From contig NZ_JANQBB010000010.1 of NCBI RefSeq assembly GCF_024721975.1, positions 62,001 to 126,000 on the forward strand: 64,000 nt of DNA. Direction: 5' to 3'. Below the pieces are notes generated by a model. That model had not been told where the DNA came from. It saw nothing but the letters and a program-made list of their open reading frames with translations, and did no database searches. This document shows, one piece after another, positions 52,789 to 61,850 of the stretch. Source of the DNA: Paenibacillus endoradicis. GTDB taxonomy: Bacteria; Bacillota; Bacilli; Paenibacillales; Paenibacillaceae. Position numbers and translations under genes: made by a program. Positions within the stretch are counted from its first letter, which is position 1. Every line of letters begins with the position of its first letter.

Positions 52789-54054
52789 ATGTTGGAGCAG
52801 CAGTTAAGTTTAAGAAACTGGTCTCATAAACTCGAACGGTATAAGCTTTTTTTTGAAGAAATAAGCATAATAAGTGAGTGTAACAGAAAATTAGATATTT
52901 CCATTATTATAATATCCTGGAGATTACATCCTGACACATTGCAGAATCTCATGATTTTAAACAAACAACGAAATGATATAAATGTCGAGATTATTTTTGT
53001 AAACAATGGAGCATATTTGGATGAGTTTCAAATCCTACTTCCCTATATCAACAAGTACATTACTTTAGGCGAAAATACGGGTGCATATTTGGCTCGTAAT
53101 ATAGGCGCGATTTTTGCGGATGCTCCAATATTACTGTTTTTGGAGGATGATGGAATTCCTGATGAGCAATTACTTTTAGCGCATTATTTAACACATCAAA
53201 AATATAATGTAATCGCTGTTCAGGGACCATATTTATATAAAACCGATAATCCGCTTAATGAGTATCAACATCATTACTATTATGGAGAAAAAGTTTTCCC
53301 AAAATGTTCTGATCTTGAAGGTAACAGCTCATATTGTGCTGATGCATTCTTTGAAGTTGGAGGTTGGGATGATGATATTACATTTGGTGGCGGAGGAATA
53401 GAGCTTTCCATTCGATTGAACCAAATTTATCCTCAACTCTATAATCAATTGTATTCACCCATATGTGTTTTATTGCATGACTATGTCACGAGTATGGAAC
53501 ATCTTGTTTCTAAAAGGGAGAAACAATTAATTTCTCATACTAGACTTAAAAATAAATACCCTGAATGGAATCGATATATAGAGAAATGGCTGGATCGCTC
53601 TAAGAATAGAGAAATGATACAAATTCGTAACGATTGGAAACCAGAAAGTGAAATAATACTTCAAAGCTTAGAAGCAGAAATTACACTGCGCAACCTCAAT
53701 AAGTCTAGTAAATATACGCAGGAGAGATTATTTTTGTCTAACCCTGATCATATGGTTGAGCATTTGCAGACTAGGCAAAACGACTATCAAATTGTTATAT
53801 TCGGTGCAGGCGAACTTGGACAGCGAGTATATAAATTATTCAGTAGTACGATTAATGCAAATCTGGTATTTGCAGATAATAACCAAGATTTATGGGGGAA
53901 GGAGATTAATGATATAAAAGTATTAAGTCCACATGATCTCACGACAACAAATAATTTTGTGTATATAGCATCTCAATGGAGAGAAGAAATAGGTATACAG
54001 TTAAGGGAAAAAGGATTTGTAGTTAGTTCTAATTATTCATATGTACTTATTTGA
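52789..54054 (+). CDS. GT2-type glycosyltransferase with C-terminal Rossmann-like domain
   Basis: The 421-residue product has a GT2-like GT-A domain (LDISIIIISWRLHPDTLQNL, VEIIFVNNGA, LGENTGAYLARNIGA, LFLEDDGIPDE with the acidic metal motif near 120). A late GGWDDDITFGGGGIELSIRL segment follows. This is the galactosyltransferase-like arrangement of inverting GT2 enzymes. The C-terminal domain from about 334 reads QIVIFGAGELGQRVYKLF, FADNNQDLWGKEI and YIASQWREEIGIQLREKGF, closely like the two neighbouring GT8 enzymes. CAGGAG (52774-52779) supports ATG 52789 over ATG 52765. Confidence 0.85.
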   Translation: MLEQQLSLRNWSHKLERYKLFFEEISIISECNRKLDISIIIISWRLHPDTLQNLMILNKQRNDINVEIIFVNNGAYLDEFQILLPYINKYITLGENTGAYLARNIGAIFADAPILLFLEDDGIPDEQLLLAHYLTHQKYNVIAVQGPYLYKTDNPLNEYQHHYYYGEKVFPKCSDLEGNSSYCADAFFEVGGWDDDITFGGGGIELSIRLNQIYPQLYNQLYSPICVLLHDYVTSMEHLVSKREKQLISHTRLKNKYPEWNRYIEKWLDRSKNREMIQIRNDWKPESEIILQSLEAEITLRNLNKSSKYTQERLFLSNPDHMVEHLQTRQNDYQIVIFGAGELGQRVYKLFSSTINANLVFADNNQDLWGKEINDIKVLSPHDLTTTNNFVYIASQWREEIGIQLREKGFVVSSNYSYVLI

Positions 54055-54090
54055 AAAATTCTGCATAATTGTTAAGCGAGGTATCGGATT

Positions 54091-55173
54091 ATGAATGTCG
54101 TAATTGTTACAGATAATCAATATGCACAGTACGCTGCAGTAATGTTAACATCTCTGTATGAAAACACTAAACAGAGCAATCGTATTGTATTGTATGTAAT
54201 ATTTCATGATTTAAGTATGAGTAATCAGTCACAGTTATTAGATCTTGTGAAATATTACAAAAGTGAAATTAACTTTATAGAAGTGAAAGATAATTTTGGT
54301 GATTTTCATGAAGGAGCATATGTATCAAGGGCAGCATACTTGAAAATCAATATCCCTCAATATTTACCTCAATCAGAGCAAAAAGCACTATATTTGGATG
54401 GAGACATTATTGTTACATCGGATATCTTACAATTTAATGATATTAATCTGGGTGATCACTATTTAGCTGCTGTATCGGATGATAATATGTTCTTGGCAGA
54501 TGATCTGGGGATATCAGTGGAGTCTTATTTTAATTCAGGAGTAATACTATTTAATCTCGAAAAATGGAGAGATAATGATATCTCCAGTCAAATTTATGAA
54601 TATGTAATGAGTCCATATAATAAAAGAAATACTTGTGATCAGGATGCTTTCAATTTTGTGTTATGGGATAAATGGTTAAAATTAGACAGAAGGTATAATT
54701 ATTTATTAACCAACCATATCGATATTGAAGAACCGATTGTTTTTCACTATGCTGCAAGAGATAAACCGTGGCATGTATTATATAGTGGGAAATATAAAGA
54801 GTTATTTCTCGATTACGAGAAAAAATGTATATGGCAAGACTATAGTAGACAAGATATGGATTTGTTAATGAATCATAAAATAGTTATTTATGGTGCATCA
54901 ACTGCTGGAGTTAGTGCATATGAACAGCTTAAGGAGCATTCTCTAGAGATACAATTTTTTGTTGATGGCGACGAACAAAAACATAACACGATGAAAATGA
55001 ACAAGCCGATTTATGAAATTTCTGTCTTAAAAAGTCTAGAGAATAGTTATGTTGTCATCGTTCCTTCAACTAGTTACTATGATGAAATGAGAGTAGCGCT
55101 TGAGTCATATTCATTCTATCCGCTTAGAATTTGCAATAAAATTTTTTTGAAGGATGAGTTAGGGGTCGTATAA
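54091..55173 (+). CDS. GT8 glycosyltransferase with C-terminal Rossmann-like domain
   Basis: A 360-residue GT8 enzyme: MNVVIVTDNQYAQYAAVML, metal-binding DGD in YLDGDIIVTSDILQF, YFNSGVILFNLEKWRDND, CDQDAFNFVLW and HYAARDKPWHVLYSG. The C-terminal domain from about 262 starts HKIVIYGASTAGVSAYEQL and keeps the general plan (FFVDGDEQ, VVIVPSTSYYDEMRVAL), but the linker motif is more diverged. It is spaced 36 bases after the preceding gene and one base before the next, so it is clearly in one operon. Confidence 0.86.
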   Translation: MNVVIVTDNQYAQYAAVMLTSLYENTKQSNRIVLYVIFHDLSMSNQSQLLDLVKYYKSEINFIEVKDNFGDFHEGAYVSRAAYLKINIPQYLPQSEQKALYLDGDIIVTSDILQFNDINLGDHYLAAVSDDNMFLADDLGISVESYFNSGVILFNLEKWRDNDISSQIYEYVMSPYNKRNTCDQDAFNFVLWDKWLKLDRRYNYLLTNHIDIEEPIVFHYAARDKPWHVLYSGKYKELFLDYEKKCIWQDYSRQDMDLLMNHKIVIYGASTAGVSAYEQLKEHSLEIQFFVDGDEQKHNTMKMNKPIYEISVLKSLENSYVVIVPSTSYYDEMRVALESYSFYPLRICNKIFLKDELGVV

Positions 55174-55174
55174 T

Positions 55175-56227
55175 ATGGTATTCAAATTCACGGTTATAAT
55201 CTCGAATTATAATTATGAGAAGTATATATCAGAGGCAATTGATTCGGTGTTACATCAAACATATCAGAATTTTGAGCTGATTATCGTCGATGATGGATCA
55301 GTAGACAATTCAAAAACTATTATAGAAGAATACCGCAGGCAACATCCTGATCAAATAAAAGCTATTTTTAAGAGTAATGGAGGGCAAGCCTCTGCATTTA
55401 ATGCGGGGTTTTCCATATCAGACGGTGATATTATTACATTTTTAGATGCAGACGATTACTGGTATCCAGACAAATTGGAAACTATTGCTTACTACCATCA
55501 ATTGAATAAAGGAGTACAGCATAATTTGCTCATAAATAATGAAAAGAAATTTACTTTATTAGAGGATGGAGTGACGAAGCAAAAAAAAGGTCTTGAATTG
55601 TTTGGTTTCTTGGGAACGATACCTACCTCAGGATTATCCTTTAATAGAGAAGTGTTAAAGTTGATTTTCCCTATCCCGGAAAAGGATTATAGAATATGTG
55701 CTGATTTATATGTGAAAATATTATTTCTTAATTATCATGATATCTATTCAATTGATACCCCAAAAGGTTGCTACAGAACTCACGATTCAAATCAATGGTT
55801 TATTAATCAAGCTAACGCGGAAGTATACTATAGAATAACGCTTGAAAAGCTTAACGAAGTTAGAATAAAAGAAAACAAGAGTCTCATTGAAAAAAATAGT
55901 GAAGCAGAGTCCGTGGGTCGATTTTTATTAGATGGTTTGGCACTTAATAGTGAAGAAAAATATGTAATCTATGGTACAGGTGAATTAGCAAAATACTTCT
56001 ATAATGAAAAAAAACGTGACATACGAGTCAAATGTTTTTCAAGTAGCTTTGTACAGGAAGAAGGGACTTTTTTATTTGATCAAGAGGTGAAACCCTTTAA
56101 TTATTTGCTTAATAATCCGAAGGAGTACGATAAAATTATCATTGCAAGTACCCAAGTAATTGAAATTAAACAATTTTTACTTGAAAATGGATTTGATGAA
56201 TCAAAATTAATTATCCCTAAGTTCTGA
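55175..56227 (+). CDS. GT2 glycosyltransferase with C-terminal Rossmann-like domain
   Basis: A 350-residue GT2 enzyme with the full family pattern: FTVIISNYNYEKYISEAIDSVLHQTYQNFELIIVDDGS (cut here by positions about 5-42), KSNGGQASAFNAG, and the metal motif FLDADDYW (about 90). The C-terminal domain from about 263 begins KYVIYGTGELAKYFY and ends with IIASTQVIEIKQFLLENGF. No membrane segments are present, so it is cytoplasmic or peripheral. It begins 1 base after the preceding stop. Confidence 0.87.
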   Translation: MVFKFTVIISNYNYEKYISEAIDSVLHQTYQNFELIIVDDGSVDNSKTIIEEYRRQHPDQIKAIFKSNGGQASAFNAGFSISDGDIITFLDADDYWYPDKLETIAYYHQLNKGVQHNLLINNEKKFTLLEDGVTKQKKGLELFGFLGTIPTSGLSFNREVLKLIFPIPEKDYRICADLYVKILFLNYHDIYSIDTPKGCYRTHDSNQWFINQANAEVYYRITLEKLNEVRIKENKSLIEKNSEAESVGRFLLDGLALNSEEKYVIYGTGELAKYFYNEKKRDIRVKCFSSSFVQEEGTFLFDQEVKPFNYLLNNPKEYDKIIIASTQVIEIKQFLLENGFDESKLIIPKF

Positions 56228-56239
56228 GAGGAGTACGCA

Positions 56240-57358
56240 ATGTTAGCATCTGTACTAATTAATAATTATAACTATGCAGATTATTTGGAAGAGTGTATTC
56301 AGTCTGTTCTCGATCAAACATATGAAGATATTGAGATTATTGTTTACGATGATGGGTCTACTGATAACTCGTTAGACGTATTATCTCAATTTAGTAATAT
56401 AAAAGTTATTTTAAAAGAAAACTATGGGAAAAGTCATAACCTTAATCAAATGAACGCAGTGTATCAAGCTTATCAACAATCAAAAGGGGATTATATTTTT
56501 TTGCTTGATAGTGACGATTTGTTCAAAGAGGATAAAATAGAGAAAATAATAAGTGCTTTTAAAAGTCATCCCCATGTAGAGGCAATTCAACATTCACTTG
56601 AAGAAGTGAATAAATATAGTGAATCGCTACATTCCATTGTACCAGTATTAAAAGATGTAACGAATTACAAAGAATACATATATACCACTGAAAGTTTATT
56701 TCATTTGTTTTCTACCACAAGTGCCTTGGCGTTTAGAAGGAGTTTCTTGCAAAGGGTATTGCCTTTGAAAGAGGATGAATTATCTTATATTTGGATGGAT
56801 ACAAGACTTATGCAGCTGGCCACTGTCCACTCTCAGATATTTACAATTAGAGAACCGTTGACATATTATCGGAAACATGGAAAGAATGCTTGGTCTTCTT
56901 TAGGGGATCTGGATGTGCACGACAAATATACTCTTCAATTATATGAATTTTTTAATTCAGTTGCTGTAGAAAATAATCTCCCAAGGTTAAAATATTCTGT
57001 GAATAACTTTTTAGAAAATACATTTTTCTATAACAATACTGATGTGAAAAAATGTGATGAGTTTATCTCTAATAATGAGTATTGGATATGGGGAGCTGGA
57101 GAAGCGGGACAAAGTGTTTGTCATGCGTTAAGGAAGCAACAGGGGGAGCTACTTGGATTTATTGATAGTGATCTTAGAAAGCAAAATCAATTAATCATGG
57201 ATCGAAAAATATATGCTCCGGAAGACGTGTATTATAAGAAAAATATTAAAATTATTGTATCTCCTTATCATGCATATGATGCCATTAAAAAAGTTCTGAA
57301 AAACAAAGAAATAAGTGAAGGGCTTCAATTTATTGATCCTTTTATAAGAAAAGAATAG
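56240..57358 (+). CDS. GT2 glycosyltransferase with C-terminal Rossmann-like domain
   Basis: A 372-residue GT2 enzyme: ASVLINNYNYADYLEECIQS, DIEIIVYDDGSTDNS, ENYGKSHNLNQMNA and the metal motif LLDSDDLF (about 91-95). The C-terminal domain from about 281 reads YWIWGAGEAGQSVCHAL, GFIDSDLRKQNQLIMDRKIYAPEDV and IIVSPYHAYDAIKKVL. GAGAGGAG precedes ATG 56240. It is tightly linked on both sides. Confidence 0.87.
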   Translation: MLASVLINNYNYADYLEECIQSVLDQTYEDIEIIVYDDGSTDNSLDVLSQFSNIKVILKENYGKSHNLNQMNAVYQAYQQSKGDYIFLLDSDDLFKEDKIEKIISAFKSHPHVEAIQHSLEEVNKYSESLHSIVPVLKDVTNYKEYIYTTESLFHLFSTTSALAFRRSFLQRVLPLKEDELSYIWMDTRLMQLATVHSQIFTIREPLTYYRKHGKNAWSSLGDLDVHDKYTLQLYEFFNSVAVENNLPRLKYSVNNFLENTFFYNNTDVKKCDEFISNNEYWIWGAGEAGQSVCHALRKQQGELLGFIDSDLRKQNQLIMDRKIYAPEDVYYKKNIKIIVSPYHAYDAIKKVLKNKEISEGLQFIDPFIRKE

Positions 57359-57367
57359 GTGATAACA

Positions 57368-58510
57368 ATGAATATTTCAGCAGTAATACCAGCGTACAAT
57401 GCTGAACATTATATTGAGAAAGCTGTTCTAAGTATCGTTAATCAAACCGATCCTGTTCATGAAATTATTATTGTGGATGACGGTAGTAATGATAGGACCG
57501 TTGACATTGTGAATAGGTTACAACAACAATATAAATATATTCAGCTATTTCAGCAAACCAATGCAGGGGCTTCGGCAGCAAGAAACAATGGTATCTCAAA
57601 AGCTTCAGGTAATTGGATCTTATTGTTGGATGCTGATGATGAATGTGATGCTGACCTAATAAGAAAATACAATGAGAAAATAAACGAAGAAAAGTATGCC
57701 GCTATATATAGTGGTTTTGTTCAAATTAATGAAACTGGTGAGCAGATCTCAGATACAATTAGTGGATATGAATTATTAGGTGAGGAAGGATTTTGTCAGA
57801 TGTTTCTGAGAAATCCAATTATCTCACCCTCATCAAGTGTAATTAAGAAGTCTGTTTTTTACCAACTTGAAGGATTCGACACAACGATAAAGTATGTAGA
57901 AGATGTCGATTATTGGTTGAGAATATTATTGAATGGTATGAATATAGGATATATATCACAACCTCTATCATTTATCCGTAGGCATTTAAACAATACAACG
58001 GCTAATATTAATTCTACTAGGGAAGGTGAGAAGCGATTATTAAATAAATTTGGTCTTCCCGCACTTCAGAAGGCAGTTTATGCAAGAAAATATGCTGTGG
58101 AGGATAATCATCTAGATTATATTAGTTTCTTAATGCGATATGAGAAGTGGCAGGAAGCTAAGCAATTATTAGCTACATTGAATATTGAATCATCCCATAG
58201 TAGATATGTCTCTTATTTATTTACTAAAGCACTTGTAGCATTGCACTTTGAAGAGTATCTAGTCGCTCAAGAAATCTACTTGAGTGTTATTACTCGGGAT
58301 GCAACTCATGGGGCAGCCTTGAATAATATAGGGGTATTGTATGCAATGAATGGTCAGCTTGAAGATGCTAGAGAGCTATTACAACAAGCATTTCAACATT
58401 TTCCTGAATATATGGATGCCAAGCATAATATTGAGCAGTTAGATGTAGAAAATCCTATATATCGCTTCACAAAACGCGAGTTAAGAAAAAACTTGTTAAG
58501 ATATTCTTAA
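57368..58510 (+). CDS. GT2 glycosyltransferase with C-terminal TPR repeats
   Basis: A 380-residue GT2 enzyme: NISAVIPAYNAEHYIEKAVLS, EIIIVDDGSNDRTVDIV, TNAGASAARNNGISKA, metal motif LLDADDECD (about 89-93), and EDVDYWLRIL. It lacks the Rossmann-like tail of its six predecessors and instead ends in two or three TPR-like helical repeats (about 275-365, SYLFTKALVALHFEEYLVAQ and ALNNIGVLYAMNGQLEDARELL). These often mediate protein contact. AGGTGA precedes ATG 57368; the GTG at 57359 overlaps the preceding stop. Confidence 0.86.
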   Translation: MNISAVIPAYNAEHYIEKAVLSIVNQTDPVHEIIIVDDGSNDRTVDIVNRLQQQYKYIQLFQQTNAGASAARNNGISKASGNWILLLDADDECDADLIRKYNEKINEEKYAAIYSGFVQINETGEQISDTISGYELLGEEGFCQMFLRNPIISPSSSVIKKSVFYQLEGFDTTIKYVEDVDYWLRILLNGMNIGYISQPLSFIRRHLNNTTANINSTREGEKRLLNKFGLPALQKAVYARKYAVEDNHLDYISFLMRYEKWQEAKQLLATLNIESSHSRYVSYLFTKALVALHFEEYLVAQEIYLSVITRDATHGAALNNIGVLYAMNGQLEDARELLQQAFQHFPEYMDAKHNIEQLDVENPIYRFTKRELRKNLLRYS

Positions 58511-58515
58511 CATAG

Positions 58516-58780
58516 GGGAAATGTTATGAATGGATCTATAAAGCCGCCCAGTTACTAATAAAAGATCCAGGAATTATTGATGTTGGAAACCTCATAGTGG
58601 AAGATATTAATGTAACTAATACTATTCAAGTTAATTTGTTTATATCATAGTGATGAAGAAATGAGTACAATTCCATTATTTATAAAAGAACTGTTTAAAG
58701 ATATTTCGTATAAATTCTATTTGGGGCACCATAATGGCAATTTATTAAAAGAAACAGTTTTATACGCTATGGCGGAATAA
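58516..58780 (+). pseudogene. remnant of an FkbM-family methyltransferase
   Basis: No intact frame exists in this 313-base gap. Two adjacent frames read like the end of an FkbM methyltransferase. One (58516-58650) runs EWIYKAAQLLIKDPG ... TIQVNLFIS. After a one-base shift near 58645 the other reads HSDEEMSTIPLFIKEL and FYLGHHNGNLLKETVLYAM to TAA 58780. FkbM proteins typically end with a similar 'YHKPED-x-IPLxIK ... HH...ETVLYA'. The 5' part is missing. It would have O-methylated a sugar. I judge it decayed. Confidence 0.55.
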
Positions 58781-58823
58781 ATATAGTAAGTAACCTATCT
58801 GTGAAGGTGTTGAACGATACCAA

Positions 58824-59564
58824 ATGCTCACGAATAAAAAAATTTTTATTACTGGCTCTACACGCGGTATTGGTCGAGAAACAGCAATAGTGTGTGCAGC
58901 GCATGGTGCGACATTGATTTTGCATGGTCGAGATATGGTAACGCTAGAGAAATTAAAAGAAGAGATCATTAGTCAATACGGAGTCACTGTTCATATTTTA
59001 GCTTATGATGTGCGAGATACAAGTGAAATCAAAAATGCATTTGTATGGATCAAGAAAAATGTTGGTAGATTAGATGTACTCGTCAATAACGCAGGTGTCT
59101 TAGATGATGCACTTTTAGGTATGATTAATGAAGGACAAATGTCGAATACATTTGCGATTAATATCGAAGCGGTTATTTATCATATGCAGTTTGCTTCAAG
59201 ATTAATGGCGAAGCAAAAGCATGGCTCAATTATTAATGTTAGCTCCATTATAGGCAAAACCGGTAATGCAGGACAAACCGTATATGGAGCAAGCAAAGCA
59301 GCAGTTATTGGCGCAACCTATTCAGCCTCCAAGGAGCTAGGATCACACAATATTCGTGTCAATGCCGTAGCACCAGGCTTTATTGATACAGATATGACAA
59401 AACAATTAACAGAAGATAAATATGCTCAGCGTATTAGTGAGATTAGAATGAATCGGATTGGAAAGCCGGAAGAAGTAGCAAATACGATTCTTTTCTTAGC
59501 CTCTGATCTATCTTCATACATAACGGGTCAAGTTATTGGCGTTGACGGTGGTATGGTTATTTAA
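58824..59564 (+). CDS. short-chain dehydrogenase (FabG-like)
   Basis: A 246-residue classical SDR: NKKIFITGSTRGIGRETAI (NADP-binding), LVNNAGV, catalytic Ser in NVSSIIGKTG, YGASK (YxxxK) and NAVAPGFIDTDMTKQL. It is closest in pattern to 3-oxoacyl-ACP reductases. An acyl carrier protein two genes downstream suggests it reduces a 3-ketoacyl-ACP, or alternatively a keto-sugar. Only a distant GAAGGTG precedes ATG 58824. It probably begins the acyl-modification block. Confidence 0.85.
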   Translation: MLTNKKIFITGSTRGIGRETAIVCAAHGATLILHGRDMVTLEKLKEEIISQYGVTVHILAYDVRDTSEIKNAFVWIKKNVGRLDVLVNNAGVLDDALLGMINEGQMSNTFAINIEAVIYHMQFASRLMAKQKHGSIINVSSIIGKTGNAGQTVYGASKAAVIGATYSASKELGSHNIRVNAVAPGFIDTDMTKQLTEDKYAQRISEIRMNRIGKPEEVANTILFLASDLSSYITGQVIGVDGGMVI

Positions 59565-59593
59565 TCTATAGCTTTTGTAATGGTGGTGAAGCA

Positions 59594-60133
59594 ATGTTGA
59601 GATTTACTAAAATCACTGAAAATGATCTAGAACAGGTGTTAGAATGGCGTACAAGTGAACATGTAACAAAGTATATGTATACTGATGTTGAAAAAAATAT
59701 GGATAACCAACGAAAATGGTTTGATAGCATTTCAAAAGATAATAAGCAGTGCCATTGGATGATCCATTACAAAGAAAATGCGATTGGTATTATTTCTTTG
59801 AATAATATTGATCATAAACATCGTAAAGCAACCTTTGGCTATTATATTGGAGATTTGAATTACTCAATTATTGCGGGTCGAATTCACCCTTACTTATATA
59901 ATTTTGCCTTTTTTGAATTAGACTTAAACAAATTATATGCCGAAGTTATGGATGGAAACGATGGTATGATGAAAATGCATCTCTATTATGGTTTTTCACA
60001 TACAGCAACATTTAAGGAACATATTTATAAATATAATCAATATCATGATATCGAGTATTTTGAGCTACTTTCCTCAACATGGAAAGAAAAGTGTGTAAAG
60101 TTTCATAAGCATAAAGCCGAATTTATATTATAA
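59594..60133 (+). CDS. GNAT acetyl/acyltransferase, PseH-like
   Basis: The 179-residue product has a GNAT fold resembling PseH (UDP-4-amino-4,6-dideoxy-AltNAc N-acetyltransferase): RFTKITENDLEQVLEWRTSEHVTKYMY at the N-terminus, GIISLNNIDHKHRKATFGYYIGD, and LDLNKLYAEVMDGNDGMMKMHLYYGF near the C-terminus. The likely substrate is a 4-amino sugar derived from the PseB product. With an ACP next door the donor could be acyl-ACP instead of acetyl-CoA. GGTGGTGA lies upstream of ATG 59594. Confidence 0.8.
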   Translation: MLRFTKITENDLEQVLEWRTSEHVTKYMYTDVEKNMDNQRKWFDSISKDNKQCHWMIHYKENAIGIISLNNIDHKHRKATFGYYIGDLNYSIIAGRIHPYLYNFAFFELDLNKLYAEVMDGNDGMMKMHLYYGFSHTATFKEHIYKYNQYHDIEYFELLSSTWKEKCVKFHKHKAEFIL

Positions 60134-60201
60134 TAGAATGTAGATTAATAGAATGCTGATTTAGTATAACAATTATAGGACCATGTTAGGTAGGGATACA
60201 T

Positions 60202-60438
60202 ATGAATGAAGAGAAGCTACGCATGATTTTCGCAGAGGCATTAGAAATTGAGCTTGATCAGGTGACGGATGAGTTATCTTATAATTCCATTCCGCAATGG
60301 GATTCCCTTGCTCATATGGCATTAATCACTGAGATTGATGATCAGTTTGATACAATGCTAGATACGGATGATGTACTAGATATGAACACATTTGCCAAGG
60401 CAAAAGAAATTTTAGCAAAATACGATGTACAATTCTAA
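60202..60438 (+). CDS. acyl carrier protein
   Basis: The 78-residue, acidic, four-helix protein has the phosphopantetheine attachment motif WDSLAHMALI (Ser about 35), where the usual ACP has DSL. It is different enough from a housekeeping AcpP to be a dedicated carrier. A dedicated ACP with ligase, LuxE and LuxC homologues implies an acyl group is activated, held and transferred or reduced. TAGGTAGGG lies upstream of the ATG. Confidence 0.92.
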   Translation: MNEEKLRMIFAEALEIELDQVTDELSYNSIPQWDSLAHMALITEIDDQFDTMLDTDDVLDMNTFAKAKEILAKYDVQF

Positions 60439-60440
60439 TG

Positions 60441-60474
60441 AAGGGGGTGTGGTATTAATACCATACCCTTTTCT
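60441..60474 (+). other. hairpin between ACP and ligase genes
   Basis: AAGGGGGTGTGGTAT (60441-60455) pairs with ATACCATACCCTT (60458-60470) with one mismatch, followed by TTCTT. It may act as a partial terminator, setting a high ACP-to-enzyme ratio. Confidence 0.55.
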
Positions 60475-60500
60475 TATATATCGTTGAACGGAGGGCTTTT

Positions 60501-61850
60501 ATGTTTTTCGAAAACTTCAACTATGATAACAAAGTAGCAATTATTACGAATGATACACAATATACATATGAACAATTACATCTATTAACGAAGGAATACT
60601 CATTACACTCCACGCAAAAAGAGCTCGTGCTATTACTGTGTGAAAATAATATACAATTTATCGCTGCCTATATGGCTGTATTACAAGCTGGTCATGCTGT
60701 AATGCTAATGGGAGCAAACACCAACAAGCAATTACTGGATAGTATTGTTACAACCTATCAACCGAAATGGATTATAGGATCGATTTCATTTGCAGATTAT
60801 GTTCAAATGGGGAATGTTTCAGAGCGAACTTTATTTGCATCGTATGTCATACACTCAGATCTAGCATTATTATTGAGCACATCTGGCACAACGGGTAGTC
60901 AGAAGTTTGTTCGCTTATCTTATGCAAACCTACAAACAAATGCGGAATCAATTGTTACGTATTTGCAGATTGAACAAGATGAACGAGCGATTTTAAATCT
61001 ACCATTATCGTATTCTTACGGGCTGTCTATATTGAACAGTCATTTACAAGCAGGGGCAACCGTATTATTAACAGAAGAAAGCGTCATGGCTAAGACTTTC
61101 TGGCAATTTGTCGAAGAACATCAAGCCACTTCTTTAGCGGGAGTACCCTTCACCTATCAGATGTTAAGTAGAATTGGTTTCTTTAAGATGGAGCTGCCTC
61201 ATTTGAAGATGTTGACTCAGGCGGGGGGACATCTGGAAGAACGTTTGGTTAAGCTATTTGGAGAGTACGCGGAGCAGCATAATAAGAAGTTTTATATTAT
61301 GTATGGTCAGACGGAGGCAGCTCCACGGATGTCGTATATTCCTACCGACAAGTTGTTAAGAAAAGCAGGATCTATCGGCATTGCTATTCCTGGAGGACAA
61401 TTCGAGTTAGCTCCAGAAACGAATGAATTAATTTATAAAGGTGCTAACGTCATGCTAGGTTATGCTGAGACATTGGACGATTTAGCTAAAGGCGATGAGA
61501 ATAAAGGAATATTACATACTGGAGATGTAGCTGAAGTAGATGCTGATGGTTATTATACAATTACTGGTCGGATGAAGCGGTTCGTAAAATTATTCGGGTT
61601 GCGTATTAATTTGGATGATGTAGAGCGAAAGTTAGTATCAATTGGAGAGCAACCAGTCGCATGCACCGGTAGCGATGATAAATTAGTAGTCATGATCGAA
61701 TCTGAATTGTTATTAGCTGATGTGAAACGATGCTTGGAAAAGATGTATAAGCTGCATCATTCTGCGTATAAAATTATCGTTGCAGACGCTATTCCAAGAA
61801 TGGCAAATGGTAAAACAGATTACAAAGCGATAAAGGATGAGATGTTATGA
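60501..61850 (+). CDS. AMP-forming acyl/amino-acid ligase
   Basis: A 449-residue member of the ANL superfamily: P-loop LLLSTSGTTGSQKFVRLSY (about 125-140), MYGQTEAAPRM (A5 motif), LHTGDVAEVDADGYYTITGRMKRFVKL (A7/A8) and late PRMANGKTDYKAI with the catalytic Lys. It is shorter than typical acyl-CoA ligases (500-550). It probably loads an acyl or amino-acyl group onto the adjacent ACP. GGAGGGC precedes ATG 60501; the end overlaps the next gene by 4 bases. Confidence 0.87.
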   Translation: MFFENFNYDNKVAIITNDTQYTYEQLHLLTKEYSLHSTQKELVLLLCENNIQFIAAYMAVLQAGHAVMLMGANTNKQLLDSIVTTYQPKWIIGSISFADYVQMGNVSERTLFASYVIHSDLALLLSTSGTTGSQKFVRLSYANLQTNAESIVTYLQIEQDERAILNLPLSYSYGLSILNSHLQAGATVLLTEESVMAKTFWQFVEEHQATSLAGVPFTYQMLSRIGFFKMELPHLKMLTQAGGHLEERLVKLFGEYAEQHNKKFYIMYGQTEAAPRMSYIPTDKLLRKAGSIGIAIPGGQFELAPETNELIYKGANVMLGYAETLDDLAKGDENKGILHTGDVAEVDADGYYTITGRMKRFVKLFGLRINLDDVERKLVSIGEQPVACTGSDDKLVVMIESELLLADVKRCLEKMYKLHHSAYKIIVADAIPRMANGKTDYKAIKDEML

